From the NCBI GenBank assembly GCA_035771175.1, contig CM069590.1, positions 56,896,477-56,960,476 of the forward strand: a stretch of 64,000 nucleotides of DNA. The letters run 5' to 3'. The notes beneath the pieces were generated by a model. That model had not been told where the DNA came from, ran no database searches, and was given only the letters and a program-made list of their open reading frames with translations. Below are positions 1 through 13,100 of the stretch, piece by piece (the first letter of the stretch is position 1; every line of letters starts with the position of its first letter). Made by a program: the position numbers and the translations under genes. Origin of the DNA: Paratinospora sagittata (taxonomy: Eukaryota > Streptophyta > Magnoliopsida > Ranunculales > Menispermaceae).

Positions 1-348
1 ATTATTCAGCATGACAGAGTATGTCATGTAGAGAAAGCATGTTAGTTGGGATAAAAATGGCATCAAAGAACACCTGTTGTTTTGTTCTTATCAATATTAT
101 CATCGTTATTTTCACTTGGATTGGTTCTCTTGAAACATTCCTAGTTCAAATATTCAGAGCTGGGGCATATTGTTACTATTTGCCTTAATAATTGTTTTGA
201 GCTTTGAGTTCAACGTCTAGTCCCAGAATGTTGTGTTCCACACCTAGAGGTTTTCATCATGTAAAAGAACAGGTTAATATTTCATATTACTATCTTTGCT
301 TATAGAAAGAAAGGAAAAGAAATTGCTTTAATTATCATTAGAATTCAG

Positions 349-1675
349 ATTGCAGATGTGTGGTCATGTGGGGTAACTCTGTATGTTATGCTGATGGGGG
401 CATACCCTTTTGAGGATCCCAGGGAGCCCAAAAATGTTGGGAAGACAATGGAGGTTTGTTATTCAACTACATTGTTGTAACAAATGGTAGGTCATGCAAA
501 TTAGTCGATTCAAACTGTTCTTTTTTCCTTGCAGAGAATTGTGAATGTCCAGTATTCAATTCCAGATCAAATTCACATTTCTCCCGAGTGCCGAGATCTG
601 ATCTCAAGGATTTTTGTGGCTGATCCTTCAGTGGTTAGTATTTTGCGTTTTCACTATGTACATATATGAAGAGTGTTGGATAGTCCTTTTATCAGGTGGC
701 TTGCACACACGTAGGCAGTCTGAACTGGTTGTCTTTTCTCTGGTTTTTGGATACTTGGTCTTTATTTGGTTGTGGTTGGCAACACTTGCTCGAGTATTCA
801 TGCATCTCAGTTTTATCTGAACTGGTAGTGGATGAGCAATAAAATCTAAGGGAAAATATGATGGGGATGGTAGTCATGATTTCAGAAATTTAATTATGCA
901 CTGTTGATGTTTGTATTAGCTTGATATGCGTGGTTGACTCTCTTTGTAACAGCTAACTTTAGGTTGAGTGGTTTCTACATGCTCCACTCATTTTGGTCAT
1001 GTCGCTGCAAGGTGGCCAAAATTAGCCCTTGATACAACAACTTGTAATATAGATGTTGACTTGGCCTTTAAATATTGGAGTAGAGGAAGTGAATTCATGT
1101 AGCCGACTTTATATAGTTAAAAAAAAAAGGCTTTTTAGTTGAGTTTTTGCAAAAGTGGGTAATCGATTGAACTCTGTAATTGTCATTTGAGCTTGAATTA
1201 TAGATATTGTTCATTCTCTTTATCATTTTCGTGTCATCTTCTACCAACTTTTTTATATGGAGTTTTCTCTTTCAGTTTATAAACTTCATCGTTCTATGGT
1301 TATTTCTGTTCTCTTTTTATTTCATATGTTCAATCAGCATCTGGTTACACCTTGGAATGTTACATGCAACAGAGAATAACCATTCCTGAAATTCAGCAGC
1401 ACGGGTGGTTTCTTAAGAACCTTCCGGCCGATCTCACAGATGAAAACACAATGAGCACCCAATTTCAAGAGCCCGATCAACCCATGCAAAGCGCTGGTGA
1501 AATCATGCAGATAATCGCGGAGGCCACAATACCTGCTACTGGAACCTACAGCCTAGACCAGTATCTTACAGGTAGCCTGGACATGGCTGAAGAACTAGAT
1601 GATGACTTGGAGAGTGACCCTGACCTTGACGTTGACAGCAGCGGGGAGATAGTCTATGCAATGCAGGATGATTAG
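349..1675 (+). CDS. SnRK2 protein kinase, subclass III (SnRK2.2/2.3/2.6-like), 3' part only
   Basis: ABA- and osmotic-stress-activated Ser/Thr kinase; the family acts in cytosol and nucleus, is held off by clade A PP2Cs, and phosphorylates ABF factors and SLAC1-type channels. Exons visible: 349-453, 535-633 and 1373-1675, all phase 0. They encode the C-lobe from IADVWSCG through YPFEDP and [13 protein letters not shown]. The SnRK2 box follows ([20 protein letters not shown]), then an acidic domain II ending [12 protein letters not shown]. The SnRK2 box and acidic tail with SSGEIVYA identify the ABA-responsive subclass III; domain II is the PP2C contact region. The N-lobe and active site lie upstream of the window. 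Three residues (QDD) extend past the usual YAM/YAL end. Starting the first exon at 349 rather than 356 keeps the conserved IADVW and phase 0. The 740-bp last intron contains a degraded retroelement tail near 1080-1152. Confidence 0.93.
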
Positions 1676-2570
1676 GTTTTTAAAAATCTCATTCATATTT
1701 ATGTCTGGTGGGTGTTTGAAGTTTTGGGGAAAAGGGTGTCTGCAAAGCTGATTGTGATACAAAAAGCTGGTTGGCAAGTAAAGAAAATTGGCTGCCTGGT
1801 AGGTTGATTATACACTATACTCTTAATACAGCCAATTCAATCCTCTTCTATACCACTTGGGAGTGACGTTGCTGATCTACTTGGAAGGAAGGAGTTCATA
1901 GCTACGCCGGTTGTGGTGGATATAAACTTCTGCATGTTTGTTTTAGAATCAAGAATCTCCTTTATGGTGTGCCATGTGTTCCCTGTGACGCTTGTGGTTG
2001 TGTTTTTCCCTCGTTCAATTTAGAATACGTCGTTCCAGTATTACAACACAACTTGTGTGTCTCCGAATGTAATTCTGATCGCTAGTGCATTTGTATACTG
2101 TTTCTGTGAAGCAAAACTCTTGTATCGTGGATACAAATGATGTTTAACGTCATTTTTCAACTAAATCCTACTCGCTAAAAGTGTAACTTTCATGCTTGGT
2201 ATATGGCTACTTCTTGGACTCTATTTTTTGGAGGTAACTTTATAAATGGGACTGAGAACAGGGATTTACTCCCATTCTTCTGTATTTTATTTATTTATTT
2301 ATTGTGGTACTAGCCACTCTGTTCTTTACTTTCTTCCCATTTTGTTTCCCAAGTTTCTCCTAGCGGTTAGGTTATTTTCAGTTTCTTTCTTTTTGTTAAT
2401 GAAAAAGTATGGTTGAATGAATTTCGTTCAAATGCGAGAATTCTTTACTATTGTTACGGTAGATAAAATGTTGACTAATGATGGGCTTTGACCATTTGCA
2501 CAGCATTACTTGATTTAGCTGTCAAAACTAAAGTTTATAAGTTCAATAGTCTATCCATTGTAAGCATCAG
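1676..2570. other. 3' UTR of SnRK2 gene and spacer
   Basis: No coding potential seen. The first few hundred bases are probably the 3' UTR of the kinase gene; the poly(A) site is not resolvable by eye. The remainder separates it from tRNA-Asp. Confidence 0.6.
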
Positions 2571-2642
2571 GTCGTTGTAGTATAGTGGTGAGTATTCCCG
2601 CCTGTCACGCGGGTGACCCGGGTTCGATCCCCGGCAGCGGCG
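2571..2642 (+). tRNA. tRNA-Asp(GTC)
   Basis: A 72-base cloverleaf with acceptor arm GTCGTTG/CAGCGGC containing G-U wobbles, D-arm TAGTATAGTGG, anticodon loop CTGTCAC with anticodon GTC, and T-arm ending GGTTCGATCC. It matches the plant nuclear tRNA-Asp consensus. No intron. A T-run directly after 2642 is a normal pol III terminator. CCA is not encoded, as expected for a nuclear tRNA. Confidence 0.97.
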
Positions 2643-2859
2643 TTTTTTTCTTATATTATTATTTTTTTATTTTTATTTCTTTACCAAGGTCTAAATTATT
2701 TCATTCTCCTCAAAAATAAGAAAAATGAGGTGGCACTGTTCCAGATGAAAACGGTAAATGTTTTTCATGGATAATAAAATATACCACGGACTACAGCATT
2801 CGATTGAGGAACAGTTTCTGAAGCATACAGAAATTAAATTACAGAGCAAAGAAGTGTAT

Positions 2860-2861
<2 letters not shown>

Positions 2862-2920
<59 letters not shown>
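2862..2920. repeat. (AT)n microsatellite
   Basis: About 29 uninterrupted AT dinucleotides between tRNA-Asp and the 3' end of the reticulon gene. It generates artefactual Ile-Tyr repeat ORFs on both strands. Likely polymorphic in length. Confidence 0.95.
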
Positions 2921-2927
<7 letters not shown>

Positions 2928-2942
2928 GATGTACTTAAGAAC

Positions 2943-3959
2943 TTACTCAACCTTCTTATCCTTCTTGTCATGAACACCAACACCACCCGCCACCTTGTTC
3001 TTCACCTTTCTCAGTACCTTCTCATCCAACTTCTCATACAATCTTCTTCCTCGCATCCTAATTCCATTCCCGAAACTCCTTATCTTGTCTTCGTACTTCG
3101 CATACACCACAGGCAAAGTCAAGCCCACCACAACACCTGATACCTCTCAACCACAACACAAGATGACATTAAAAATAACAGTTGCACAGTAACGCAGAAA
3201 TTAATGGTAGAAATATATACAATAAGCGTACGTAATTAAGAGCGCACCTATATAGGGAATGGTGATGAAATCGAACCAGCTACCCACTACTGAAAGCGCC
3301 CACAAAGCTGCAACCACCCCAGCAAACTGATACCACTCGCTCTCAGCACCCATACGAAGCAACCAACGAAGCCCTTCTTCTATCCACATTTTCAGCGTCA
3401 TTGCAGCATTTAAAGCTGATTCTTCCGAAATCTCCGTGCCTGCAGGGAAGTTCGGCGGCTCCCTGAAACCAAATCCGAACATGGGTCTTCTTAATTTGTT
3501 TGTTTAATTAACAACAACTTCTGTCTATTTCGACTTGTGTTTAATATTATTGGTTTCATTTTGAAATATGTATGTAGAATATATACCTGCCGAGTAGTCT
3601 GCAAAAATTTCCGAAAAGGAACAACAGAGCGACGATGGCCATGGCGACCCATGAAGCGACAGTGAGGAAGCTGAATTGATAGATTTCGAGAACTACCCAT
3701 GTTACAGTCGCTCCAAGTAGAATGGAAAAATTCAGCTTCTTGTTCCTCCATAGAATTACATCTTTCACTATTCTATTATCTGTACGCAGAAGAAGAAGAA
3801 GAAAACGTAATAATAGTGCCTATAATTTATAAGAGGTAATTTCAAATTTTCAATTAAAGAGGTATTCCAATTTCCAGTCTCTGCATTCTGCAACTTACCT
3901 GTTGTGACGGTCGTGGAAGAATGCTCAAGGGAAGAATTAGATTCTGTTTCTGTAGACAT
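2943..3959 (-). CDS. Reticulon-like protein B (RTNLB family)
   Basis: ER membrane-shaping protein: plant reticulons insert hydrophobic hairpins into the outer leaflet of ER tubules and stabilise curvature. Four exons in transcript order: 3959-3899, 3779-3587, 3462-3248, 3136-2943, all with GT-AG borders and compatible phases, giving 220 aa. Residues 1-26 are a short Ser/Thr-rich head. The reticulon homology domain starts at about residue 27 with DVILWRNKK, a plant RTNLB hallmark, followed by the first hydrophobic hairpin (ATVTWVVLEIYQFSFLT...). A hydrophilic loop with EPPNFP follows, then the second hairpin (AGVVAALWALSVVGSWFDF) and a basic C-terminus with VYAKYEDK and a lysine-rich end (KKDKKVE), the usual site of an ER-retention dilysine-type signal. 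A small RTNLB subgroup member; the exact number is not assigned. Confidence 0.93.
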
Positions 3960-4090
3960 TATTGTGAAACTGATAAGGAAGTCGAAGAAGAAGAAGTTTG
4001 TCGTTTAAACTCTGTTTTTTCGCTTGTTTTCTCGTTGGTGATGACGGATACGAAAAAGTGATCTGGCATGAAAATTTAATGGGTGTATTA

Positions 4091-4098
4091 CACGTGGC
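4091..4098. promoter_or_regulatory. G-box/ABRE (CACGTGGC) upstream of RTNLB
   Basis: CACGTGGC lies about 130 bp upstream of the RTNLB start codon; a related TACGTGGC follows about 40 bp further out. The core matches the bZIP/ABF-bound ABRE. Its regulatory role is inferred from position only. Confidence 0.4.
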
Positions 4099-4595
4099 AG
4101 TTTAGTCTGAAGCGTGGAATGCAGGAGCCTACGTGGCGGACGTACAGCAACTGGGACTGGGGCTGCGTCGATATACGGCGTACCGCCATAAAAACAGCAA
4201 TATATGGAAAAGAAAATTATTAAATAAAATCCTGAAAAAGCTTTTTATTATAGGGAACTTGAATAAGAAACTACCTCGATTTTTTATATTTATTATTAAC
4301 GAGCAATAAAGTTTTGCACAAAAGATCCTAAATTACATTTTATAAAAATTTTAAATTTATATTTGCTCTATATGTTATTTTTATGTGATGATGAATCACT
4401 TAAAAAAACAAAGACTAATATTACATTGACAGTTCAAAGGGACATCTATATGTAAACGTCATCGTCAATGTATCACTAAATTATCTTGAATTAAATATAT
4501 GTTCACGATTAAGATGGTTTTGAACACAATAACAATGAACTTTAGATACATTAATTAAGAAGGGTGACTTATTAAAATTATAAAATAGTAATAAA

Positions 4596-4745
4596 AGTAG
4601 GAGAAGACAAAATAATATGAACAACGATAATTAAGAAATATTTAAATAATTTAAATGTAAACTTAATCTTTGATAGAACAAGTGGAAGCATACCCGTATA
4701 GTTTGAAAAAGACTTTTTTGAGTTAAGTTGAGTTATAGATGTGTA
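4596..4745 (+). repeat. Degraded non-LTR element tail, copy of the window-wide family
   Basis: The stretch runs from a purine-rich GGAGAAGAC region through TTGATAGAAC and GTATAGTTTGAAAAAGACT to GAGTTAAGTTGAG. The same order of motifs recurs at 34365-34525, 34540-34730 (reverse), 41945-42112 and 58480-58640. Shorter tails occur at 1080, 14940, 36675, 40300 and 42390. It resembles Au-like SINEs or the 3' end of plant LINEs. Confidence 0.55.
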
Positions 4746-5280
4746 AATGCATAATTTAATATAATCTAATGGTAAATTGATGAAAATATTTTTATTTGTG
4801 TAAAATGTCACTTTAGTATTTTCTTTTAGAAAACAGACCCACATAATAAGTACATTCTATCCAACGTACAACAAAAATGGTCGGAATCTGTGTTAAAGGT
4901 GGTTGACGGTTGAAGGTCTTAAAATTAAAACTCGTGCTCATATTAGTCGCGATTATTTTAGAAGAGTCACCTAATATTCATACAATGCTCGAATACGAAT
5001 TAGTTTCGCGTGCCAAAAAGCGTGGATACCTAATGAAAAACCCAAAAAAAAAAATACATTATTTTCAAAGATCACCTGATGTAACTTATGTTAAAAGGCA
5101 CTTTAACAATTTTTATAACATTTTATGTAAAAAAATAATGTACATGTAGATTATTACCACAAAAATAAATAAATAAATAGGTTTACTTGAATTACAAAAA
5201 GGATTCCAGTTTGTGACTTGTAAGCATTAATGAGTTTTTTTTTTTTTTTTTGTCAACGTTTCGTTTCATTTAATGCTTAC

Positions 5281-5534
5281 TCTGGAATTTTTCATTAAGA
5301 CTGGAGAAAAATTGAAAAAATGAACGCAAAAGCCAAAAGCACCTGTCTTGACAAGTCATAATCATGTCACCCAGTGCGTTTCTTTAGAAACACTTGGCTT
5401 GAGATGACTCGGATGTGATGGAGATAAGCTCTTAATCTGGAATTTTCCATTAAGACTGCAGAAAAATTGAAAAAATGAACGCAAAAGCCAAAAGCACCTG
5501 TCTTGACAAGTCATAATCATGTCACCCAGTGCGT
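5281..5534. repeat. Direct duplication, two 99-bp copies
   Basis: Copy 1 is 5281-5379 and copy 2 is 5436-5534, near-identical (about 2 mismatches), separated by 56 unique bases, period 155. Both run from TCTGGAATTTT to CACCCAGTGCGT. It lies 330 bp downstream of the NAT gene. The high identity suggests a recent local duplication. Confidence 0.9.
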
Positions 5535-5867
5535 AACACGCAGAAGATTCTGCGCAAATCAACCAAAAGAAAATAAAAAAAAAAAGCTTGGAACTTTTCT
5601 GGGCTCAAAAGATTCTTCTAATGTACCCATCACACCAAGCTGATTAATGGATGCTAATCGCAAACAACTGCAATTTTATCACTAAACAAGAAGACCCAAT
5701 TCCATATTTTACACCTAATTGAATTTCTCTAAAACCAAATAAAAATTTACTAGAAATACAAAATGTATGATGAACAGTGAACAATGAACAGTAAATACTA
5801 AATTAAGTGATTTTTTTTTTCTTTCAAAAAGTTGAATATTTAATGTACATGCAACAGTAGTGACGGG

Positions 5868-8800
5868 CTAGACATGGGAACGACGTCTGAAACGGATAAA
5901 TTCATGTATCCTCAATTCATCTATCCTCAAGGGATAAGAGTAAAATTCCTCATTTCTCATGTCTCCCTTTCTTCTCTGGAAGGGAATCCACCAAGGCAAT
6001 CCTCTTTCATTGACTGTTTTCTTGGCTTCAAGTGTGTTATCAAGCAAAGTGCCCACCAACAATGCCACAGTTGGAGGAGATGAGAAGATGGTATTGAATA
6101 TGTCATTGAACTGAAAAGCACCCAAAAATTGCAATCAGTAAATCACTTTGTTGAGACACATTTATATGCAAATGAAAAATGAATTTTGAGTTACCCATCC
6201 GCTGCCAGTTTTAATTGGTCCATGCTGTCCAGATGAATTATTGAACTGATTGAAGTACTGAGGTATTGATATTCCAAGAAACAGAGAAAGGCCCAAGATG
6301 TAGAGATTTCTCATGGAGTTACTGTTTGTGAACTGAATAAATGAAATCCCAATGGCAGCTGTGAGAGACAAAAGAAATGAGATAATGCAACAAATTAGGG
6401 TTGATGTTCAAGTATTATTAGAATGCTGAAATCATGGAGAAACTCACCAACAATCCCAAAGAGAACACAGTAAGTGGCAGCAAAGATTGGCAAGGGAATG
6501 GATGCGAAAAATGCACCAAACTTCACTGAAAGAAGAATGCAACAGAATCAGATAAATTACAAAAACCAAAACCATTATTTTTTTTGGGTTTTTAGTTTGG
6601 TTAATAGTAGTTGCAAGTAACGAACCAAATATGGAAAAGAAGATCATGAAAGCAGTAGATATCTGGACCACCCTTCGGCTACCAACATGTGTCAAGCCAA
6701 GAAGACCAACATTTTCTCTGCAAATAGTTCGTCGTGTTAGTTACCACAAACAATACATTCTAATGCATACAGCATTGAAAGACTACAGTGATCATAGGAT
6801 CAGATGTGGCTTACACGGATGCAGTAGTACCAACAGCAGCACCAAATATTCCATCAAGCAGCATTCCAACACCCTGTAGCCCCAAAGAAATTTACAGTTC
6901 CATGGCTTAAGAACTATAGAGAAAGAAGCACCAAATTGACTAATTCAGCAGGAAAAAGATCTAATGCAAATTTTAGTACTCAAAGAGTTGGTTTAGACCG
7001 TTTAGTTTCATGTCAATCAGCTAGAGCTGACCACAAGCTCTTGGCACAAGCATTTCAGGCCTCTTTCTTTTTTTCTTTTTTTCTTTTTTCTTTTTTAAAC
7101 AGGAGTTAGCTCTGTATTAATAGTTTCTTCTGTTTGGATGATTTCTGAAATAATCTTTTCCTTATCCCTAATTCCTAATCTAAACTTTTGTTTAATTGTT
7201 ATAAGCACTTCCTTTTATGAATTGTATTAGCAAACACAGCTGGCCATTACGATCATATTTTCTTATTTAAATTAAATAATTATTTATTATTTTTATAGTC
7301 TTTAGTTGAAAAAATAGTGAGGTTGTTTTGTGGGTTATAACTCCTTATTATGGAGTAATGGGTGGTTATGAGTAGTTATAGATAGTTATGTATTTTATCT
7401 ATTTAAAGAGAATGTATGAATGAAATGAGAGAGCAGAAAACTATTATCAATTGTTTCCCTCAAAGAATCTATTGGAGGTTTTGTTCCCTCGAATGGACCA
7501 ATTATCTTTTGTTTTTTAGATTCAGAAAATGGTTTTGTATCACTGACAGCATTCTAGCTTCCAAGTTTCATAAGTTTTTGAATTATGTTGAAACAAATGC
7601 TTCTAGCTTTTTTTTCTTCCCTTTCTTTCTCTATCTCATGCTTGAATATTCTGTAGTTGCATTTCAAATGTATAAAAAAAAAAATTAGAAAAGGTGGAGA
7701 GCCTGTTATCTGGATTTGAACAAACCTGCAAGCCAATGCTTCGACTCAGCACATGTGATGGAGGGGGTGTAGCACCTGCAAGCCGTGCAGCAGCAAAATA
7801 TGTCCCAGTTGACTGCATTACACAGCAATGAGGCAAAAAATAAGTAACCAACAACAATTTCCTTCAAGTAAAAACGGGGAAAAGATGTGTCGAAAATATA
7901 TACAAACCTCAGCTGAAGAAACAAATGCCGCTCCCATCATCCCAAAGACATGGCTTGCTCGAAAGATAGGTGGACCCCATTGAAAAGGGTATGGGATTTT
8001 AATCCTAAATTCAAGGAGAACCCAAAATAATGCATTACAACACAGCTAATTCTTGTGAAAAGAAGAAACCAAATAGCGATTAGACAAGATGAGGTTATGA
8101 TTGGGAGGTACCATGGAGCAGATGAGATAAGGTAGGAACGATCTGTACGGCAGCTTGTCTTAGTCTGCTCAGGAACACGGTTGTAAGCACCAGCTACAGT
8201 GAACACAGCAGCAAAACCCCAAATAATTCCAATGCAGATAAGCAGGGCATATCTCTCCAACACCATATGTGCCATCTTGAGGACTCGCCTCAAATACTGC
8301 ATATTTGCAACAAGAACATCTAGGAGATTAATTTTTATACTTCTGTTTAATACAAAGGATCGTAAAGAACTGAAAAAGAAAGGTTCAAAAATCGTTACTT
8401 GTTGGGAAACAACTAGTAGAATCAGCATAGGTAGACCAATCTGAACACACTCAGCAACCTGAAAAAAAAAATGACAGCAATTTTAAATAAGAATCAACTC
8501 GCTAAATTTGAACAAACCCATTTGAAATAAAATCACTCAAAAAATGAATATAGATACCTCGGGGAAGCCCCTTTGAAACAGCCCTAAACCGACCACACAA
8601 ACCACTGGAACAATAACAACAGGACTGAAGAACCTGAAAAACAAGAGAACCAACATTGCAAACATTACGAAATAAACATTGAAATCCCAATTATTCTTCT
8701 AGACTCAAGAAATCAAACCTCAGCCTCACTTAAAGTTGAAGATGATTCATTAGAATAGAAGAAAATAAATATAGACAGCACTTATCCTATTCCTACCTTG

Positions 8801-10100
8801 TGAAAGTACCCCATGCTTTACTATATCCGATGATAATATTGAAAATGGAAGAGACTATCAGGGAACCTTGAATTGCGCGTATAGTATGGACAAATCGCTG
8901 CAAACACCCTGAAAATCTATCAGTAATGGATTGCATCTACTAATTTGCATAATTTTTGATAGATTTTCAGACTTCTACTTCACAATTATACTTAACAAAG
9001 AATCTCATGACATTATCAGTTCATTGGAGCAACAAAGTCGATAAATATGAAGTAATAAAGGTAAATTATACTAATAAATTCAATGATGTAATTATATATA
9101 AGAGTTGGGTGGCCACATACATCGTGCTCGGATTCAAAAACACTATCAGATAAATCCCTGATGATGGACATCACAGGAATTAAGAAAGCAAAGGATGCAC
9201 TCATCACTGTAGGAAGCCGAGTTCCCATGAAAGTTTGAAGAAGCGTATTTATTCCCCCCATGAACACCAATGTCTGAATGACCCTGGCCTTATCTCCCTG
9301 TTTTACATAGAAACAGAGTATTTTCAAAATATGAACTCTGAAAAGAATTAATTCAAGAAGAAGATGAAAGTTTTTGAGGAAATTACATGATCTCCACCCA
9401 TTTGGGGAACGATAACACTGGCAATCATCACTATTGTTCCTAACATCACGATGTAATGCTGGAAAGCAAGTAAAACCGATTCCGCTGTTCAAATTCCATG
9501 AAAAATAAAATAAACTTTAGCCACAGGAATGTGAAATTAATCTGACTTGAGAACAAGCAATATCAAGAAAAAAAAAAAAAAAAAACTTTCATACGCAGAG
9601 ATGAGAAAGAGAAGAAACAAACTAACCTTAACACTAGAGAGAGTATGTGCACAGATATAAAAGTTATTATTAAAAGTGTAATCTGATTGAATAATAATCT
9701 ACCCAAGATTCCAATAACCCAAATGGCAGATACACCTCTTTAGTCCTGAAATAATCTACCTAAAGTTAAATTTTTTCTTTCAAAATAAAAAAGTAGAAAA
9801 GATTGAATCTGAATCCGGGTATCCAATAGTACCCATTTTGTAGAAAACAAAGAAAGTTTTGAATATATCCAACAAATCCAAAGATTCCCAAAAAGCAAAA
9901 TAAAATAAAGTAAAGAAGAAGGACTAACGCCATCGAGGGTTGGAGTGGATGCAGAACTGTAGCTGATGGAGCTGTACTGCCGGTGGATACACAGGCCCTC
10001 CAACATGTCCCGCAAGTGAAGTTACCGGTGGCGCCGCCACCACCACCACCGGCTGAGCTTGCTGGTGCTGGTGCTGGTGCTGGTGATGATTTGTCTCCAT
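5868..10100 (-). CDS. Nucleobase-ascorbate transporter (NAT/NCS2 family)
   Basis: Plasma-membrane secondary carrier of the NCS2 family, which moves xanthine, uric acid, uracil or related bases with protons; plant substrates are mostly unproven. Fourteen exons in transcript order: 10100-9929, 9484-9387, 9297-9121, 8897-8797, 8633-8558, 8458-8399, 8296-8112, 8004-7908, 7812-7726, 6873-6815, 6717-6626, 6525-6448, 6358-6195, 6110-5868. Phases join without a break to 562 aa, normal for the family. Residues 1-25 are His/Gln-rich, then CIHSNPRWPES. TM1 carries the QH motif (Q66-H67). TM8 carries the conserved acidic residue E322 in SSAESTGTY. The NAT signature is E372-N-V-G-L-L-G-L-T380-H381. The C-terminus has ERGLPWW and RNEEFYSYPL. 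Oddity: His at 381, where plant members usually have Arg or Lys. No frameshift or stop. All introns are AT-rich. Confidence 0.95.
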
Positions 10101-13100
10101 TCTTCTTCTTCTTCTTGTTAACTGTTAAGAAAGAAAGCCTAGAGAAACTAAAGTAGCAAGAAAATAGAAATAGAGGATTTGTTTCTCTATTTTAACTTCG
10201 GTTTCATGGAAGAGAGAGAGAGAGGGAGCCGTCAAACTGTAAAAGTTGCCATCAAAAACTTCGTTTACAAGTGCTTTAATTAATTAATGAATCCAGACTA
10301 TAAACTGTACTAATTTCTGGCTGTTTTCATTTTCATGATTTCTTTAATAGATTGACAAAAGGTCGACACAAGGTTATGATGAGTGAATGAACATGGGAAT
10401 TGGACACGTGGCAATGGGAGATAATCTGGGTGTTGGATAGAAATCTTACTATATAGTACAGGATAAGAAATGCGAGAGGATTGGTACTTGGTAGGATTAC
10501 GTTCTTAAGGTTGGTTTTGTCAGGAAGCGAGGAGGGAAGAGAGAGAAGTATGTATGGCATGGGCAAAGCGCGTCGTTCGTTCTTCTTCTTCTACATAAAT
10601 TGACATCCAGGAAGCTTCATTTAAGAGGCATTCAATTCTACGTTTCCTAAATTGCTCTCCTACTTGACCATTTATTACAACCCTGCAATCTGCCCTCTCT
10701 AAAGAAACACGCCAAAGAAGCCACTTTCACCTATGTTTTTCATAAATGATTTCCATACATTCCCACTTGGTTTTTTTTTTTTTTAATCTTTGCATGATCA
10801 TGTTTTTTTTTTTGTTTTTTTTAATTTAGGCTATCTGGGTCAGCTTACTAATATCGACTAATATCTAACGACAAGCCGAGATAAAAGGAAAGAGTGACGT
10901 TTTTTAATAAATGTGTAAAAGCCTTAATATGTAGTCTACATATACAAGAGATTTTTTTTTTAGCAAAAGTCACATTTGTCCTACTTGATAACGAGACTCA
11001 AACTTATGTCCTTATAAATTATAAATACAAGTTTTAAATACTTTGTCATCTTATTTGGTGATCATCTTTTTCATCTATAAAAAAATGATAGAGGCACTGC
11101 TCATATGTCAAGCTTAGCTAGTGTACTTACACATTTGATCATCCTAGAGCTATTTTTATTAAATGATTTTGGGATAATCAAAGGAATTTGGGCGCACAAG
11201 TACACTACTTGAGTTTATTACTCAGTTCCAATAACACCATCCGTCGTCTATTCTCATAATAAGCTTAGATGCAATGGTCTAAAGAGTTTTGTGTTTCTAA
11301 CATGTTTGATTGGCTTTTTGAGTCGGCCAAACATTACTTTTGTTATTATTTAGAATAAAAAGTATAAGGGTTAAAACAAGTTAAAGCTTGGTGGTAAATC
11401 AAGGAATGCAAGTTTTACAATTGAACCACACCAAGAAGGATGAGGATAAGGGGATGACGCTTTTGGAGGAGGGAGAGAAGGAACACAAAAGTCACTTTAA
11501 TATGTCAAACTCTACTTTCCACCTTTGGTGACCCTTATCAGAACAATTGTGCCCGAGCATATTAAGAATTTTCTTCTCCACACAAAGGGAAAACCAAAAT
11601 GATGGAGACAAGTGTGTGATTTGCAAGCAAACAAATGATGTAATTTGGGAGTGGGATTGAGATTGGGATTAGGGTTAGGATTATTAGGCAGCTATTTTGT
11701 TTTTTGTGCTTTTGTTTTTTTTTGTTTTACATGATTGAGAACTTGAACCTATCATTTCAAAGTTGGGTAAAAGCCAAGTTGGCCCAAATGGTCGTCTTAA
11801 AGTTTTCAATGAATGTCTACAATGAAAAAGCACCTTTTTCTCTCTTTTTTTTTTTTTTTCTTTTTTCATTTAAGTGATATTTCAAGGTAAACCAGAGAGA
11901 AGAAGTAAGGTTGGATTTGGATTATAATTTGAATATAATTTTTTATGTTCAAAATTTTAAAAATATAAAAAACGTATTTAATTTGTTGAAATTTAAAAAT
12001 AATTTTTCAAATTTTATAAAAAAGAAAATTAGTTTTTAAATTTTTACTTTTTTATTTGTATTCAACCTTTAAAAAAAAATGATATTCATATTAAGCAATG
12101 GGCTGCACCTGAATTGACTTGAGTTAATATACAAGAGTAAAACTCTAACTTACCGTTATTATTTCTTGAAAAAAACAAAAACAAATACTATGAAGATGAT
12201 GAGAGGAGGAAATTAGTTACAGTGGTCACATACTCACATGAACTGTTCATAGAGGAGAATATTTATGAGAAATTTATTAGAGTAGGAAACTTAGCTCTAA
12301 TTTGATTATGTTATATATGTTACAAACAGGGTAAAACTTCTGCTGCTACCCTCTTCACGCAGAAATCAACATGACTATTAATAATAAAGAAATTATATAT
12401 ATATAAAAGTTTAGGAAGATTAAAATAAAATTGAAAAATGAAATGGTCGGCAACCGACTTAAGGAAACTGCACGTGTCGCTGCTGGTGTGCAAATCGACG
12501 CAGAGTCAAAACAAAGTTCATTGAATCCATGGCGACGGCACGGATGACATGGAACACTACGACCCATCTATGAGCCACGTGTGGGATCGGGTAATTTTTT
12601 TCTGATCAGTCTGACCATTTTTGTTTTATTTAATTTAAATCTAACGGAAGAGAAGGATCTTGTCATCTTGCTTTTAAATGCATGCATGGACAGAATTTTT
12701 GTATTAAATTTTAGTGTGAATTGTGTTCTTCACTAATAAAAAGAATAAATAAAAACAAACTCATTGAAAAAAAAATAAAAAATCAACAAGTTATATTTAT
12801 ATTTAATTACCTAGATTGATTTCTACCATTTTATATTTTTTATACACATTTTATCACTTTTGCTAATTACTGAGTCCTATGATTAGATGTTGCATATGCT
12901 CCCCATCTATCTACTCGTTTCAACCAATTTTTAAAAATCTCGAGTGAGTACAGATTTTTTATTTAGTCTTACTAGTGAACTTACACTTCCGTTGCACGTC
13001 ATTAATAATTATATTTTATTTTTTATTTTTATTTTAAAAATACATATATAAAAAATTAAGTCTCATTAATTATATATATTAATTAAAACAAACATAAATA

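Larger units (their letters stand above)
3960..5867. other. RTNLB promoter and spacer to the NAT gene 3' end
   Basis: No gene recognised. It holds the divergent upstream region of RTNLB, a degraded retroelement tail (about 4596-4745) and a 99-bp direct duplication at 5281-5534. It ends at the NAT stop codon. Confidence 0.7.

Noticed and set aside
356..453. SnRK2 exon starting at 356 after ATTGCAG
   Set aside because: Splicing at 349 retains the conserved IAD residues and gives phase 0 like the other exons.
2691..3140. ORFs encoding Ile-Tyr repeats
   Set aside because: Produced by the (AT)n microsatellite.
6817..6873. NAT exon 10 ending two bases earlier at GTGTAA
   Set aside because: The donor GTAAGC two bases downstream is stronger and is needed to keep V371-E-N-V in frame.
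11667..11682. GATTAGGGTTAGGATT, telomere-like
   Set aside because: Only about one and a half degenerate units; not an interstitial telomere array.
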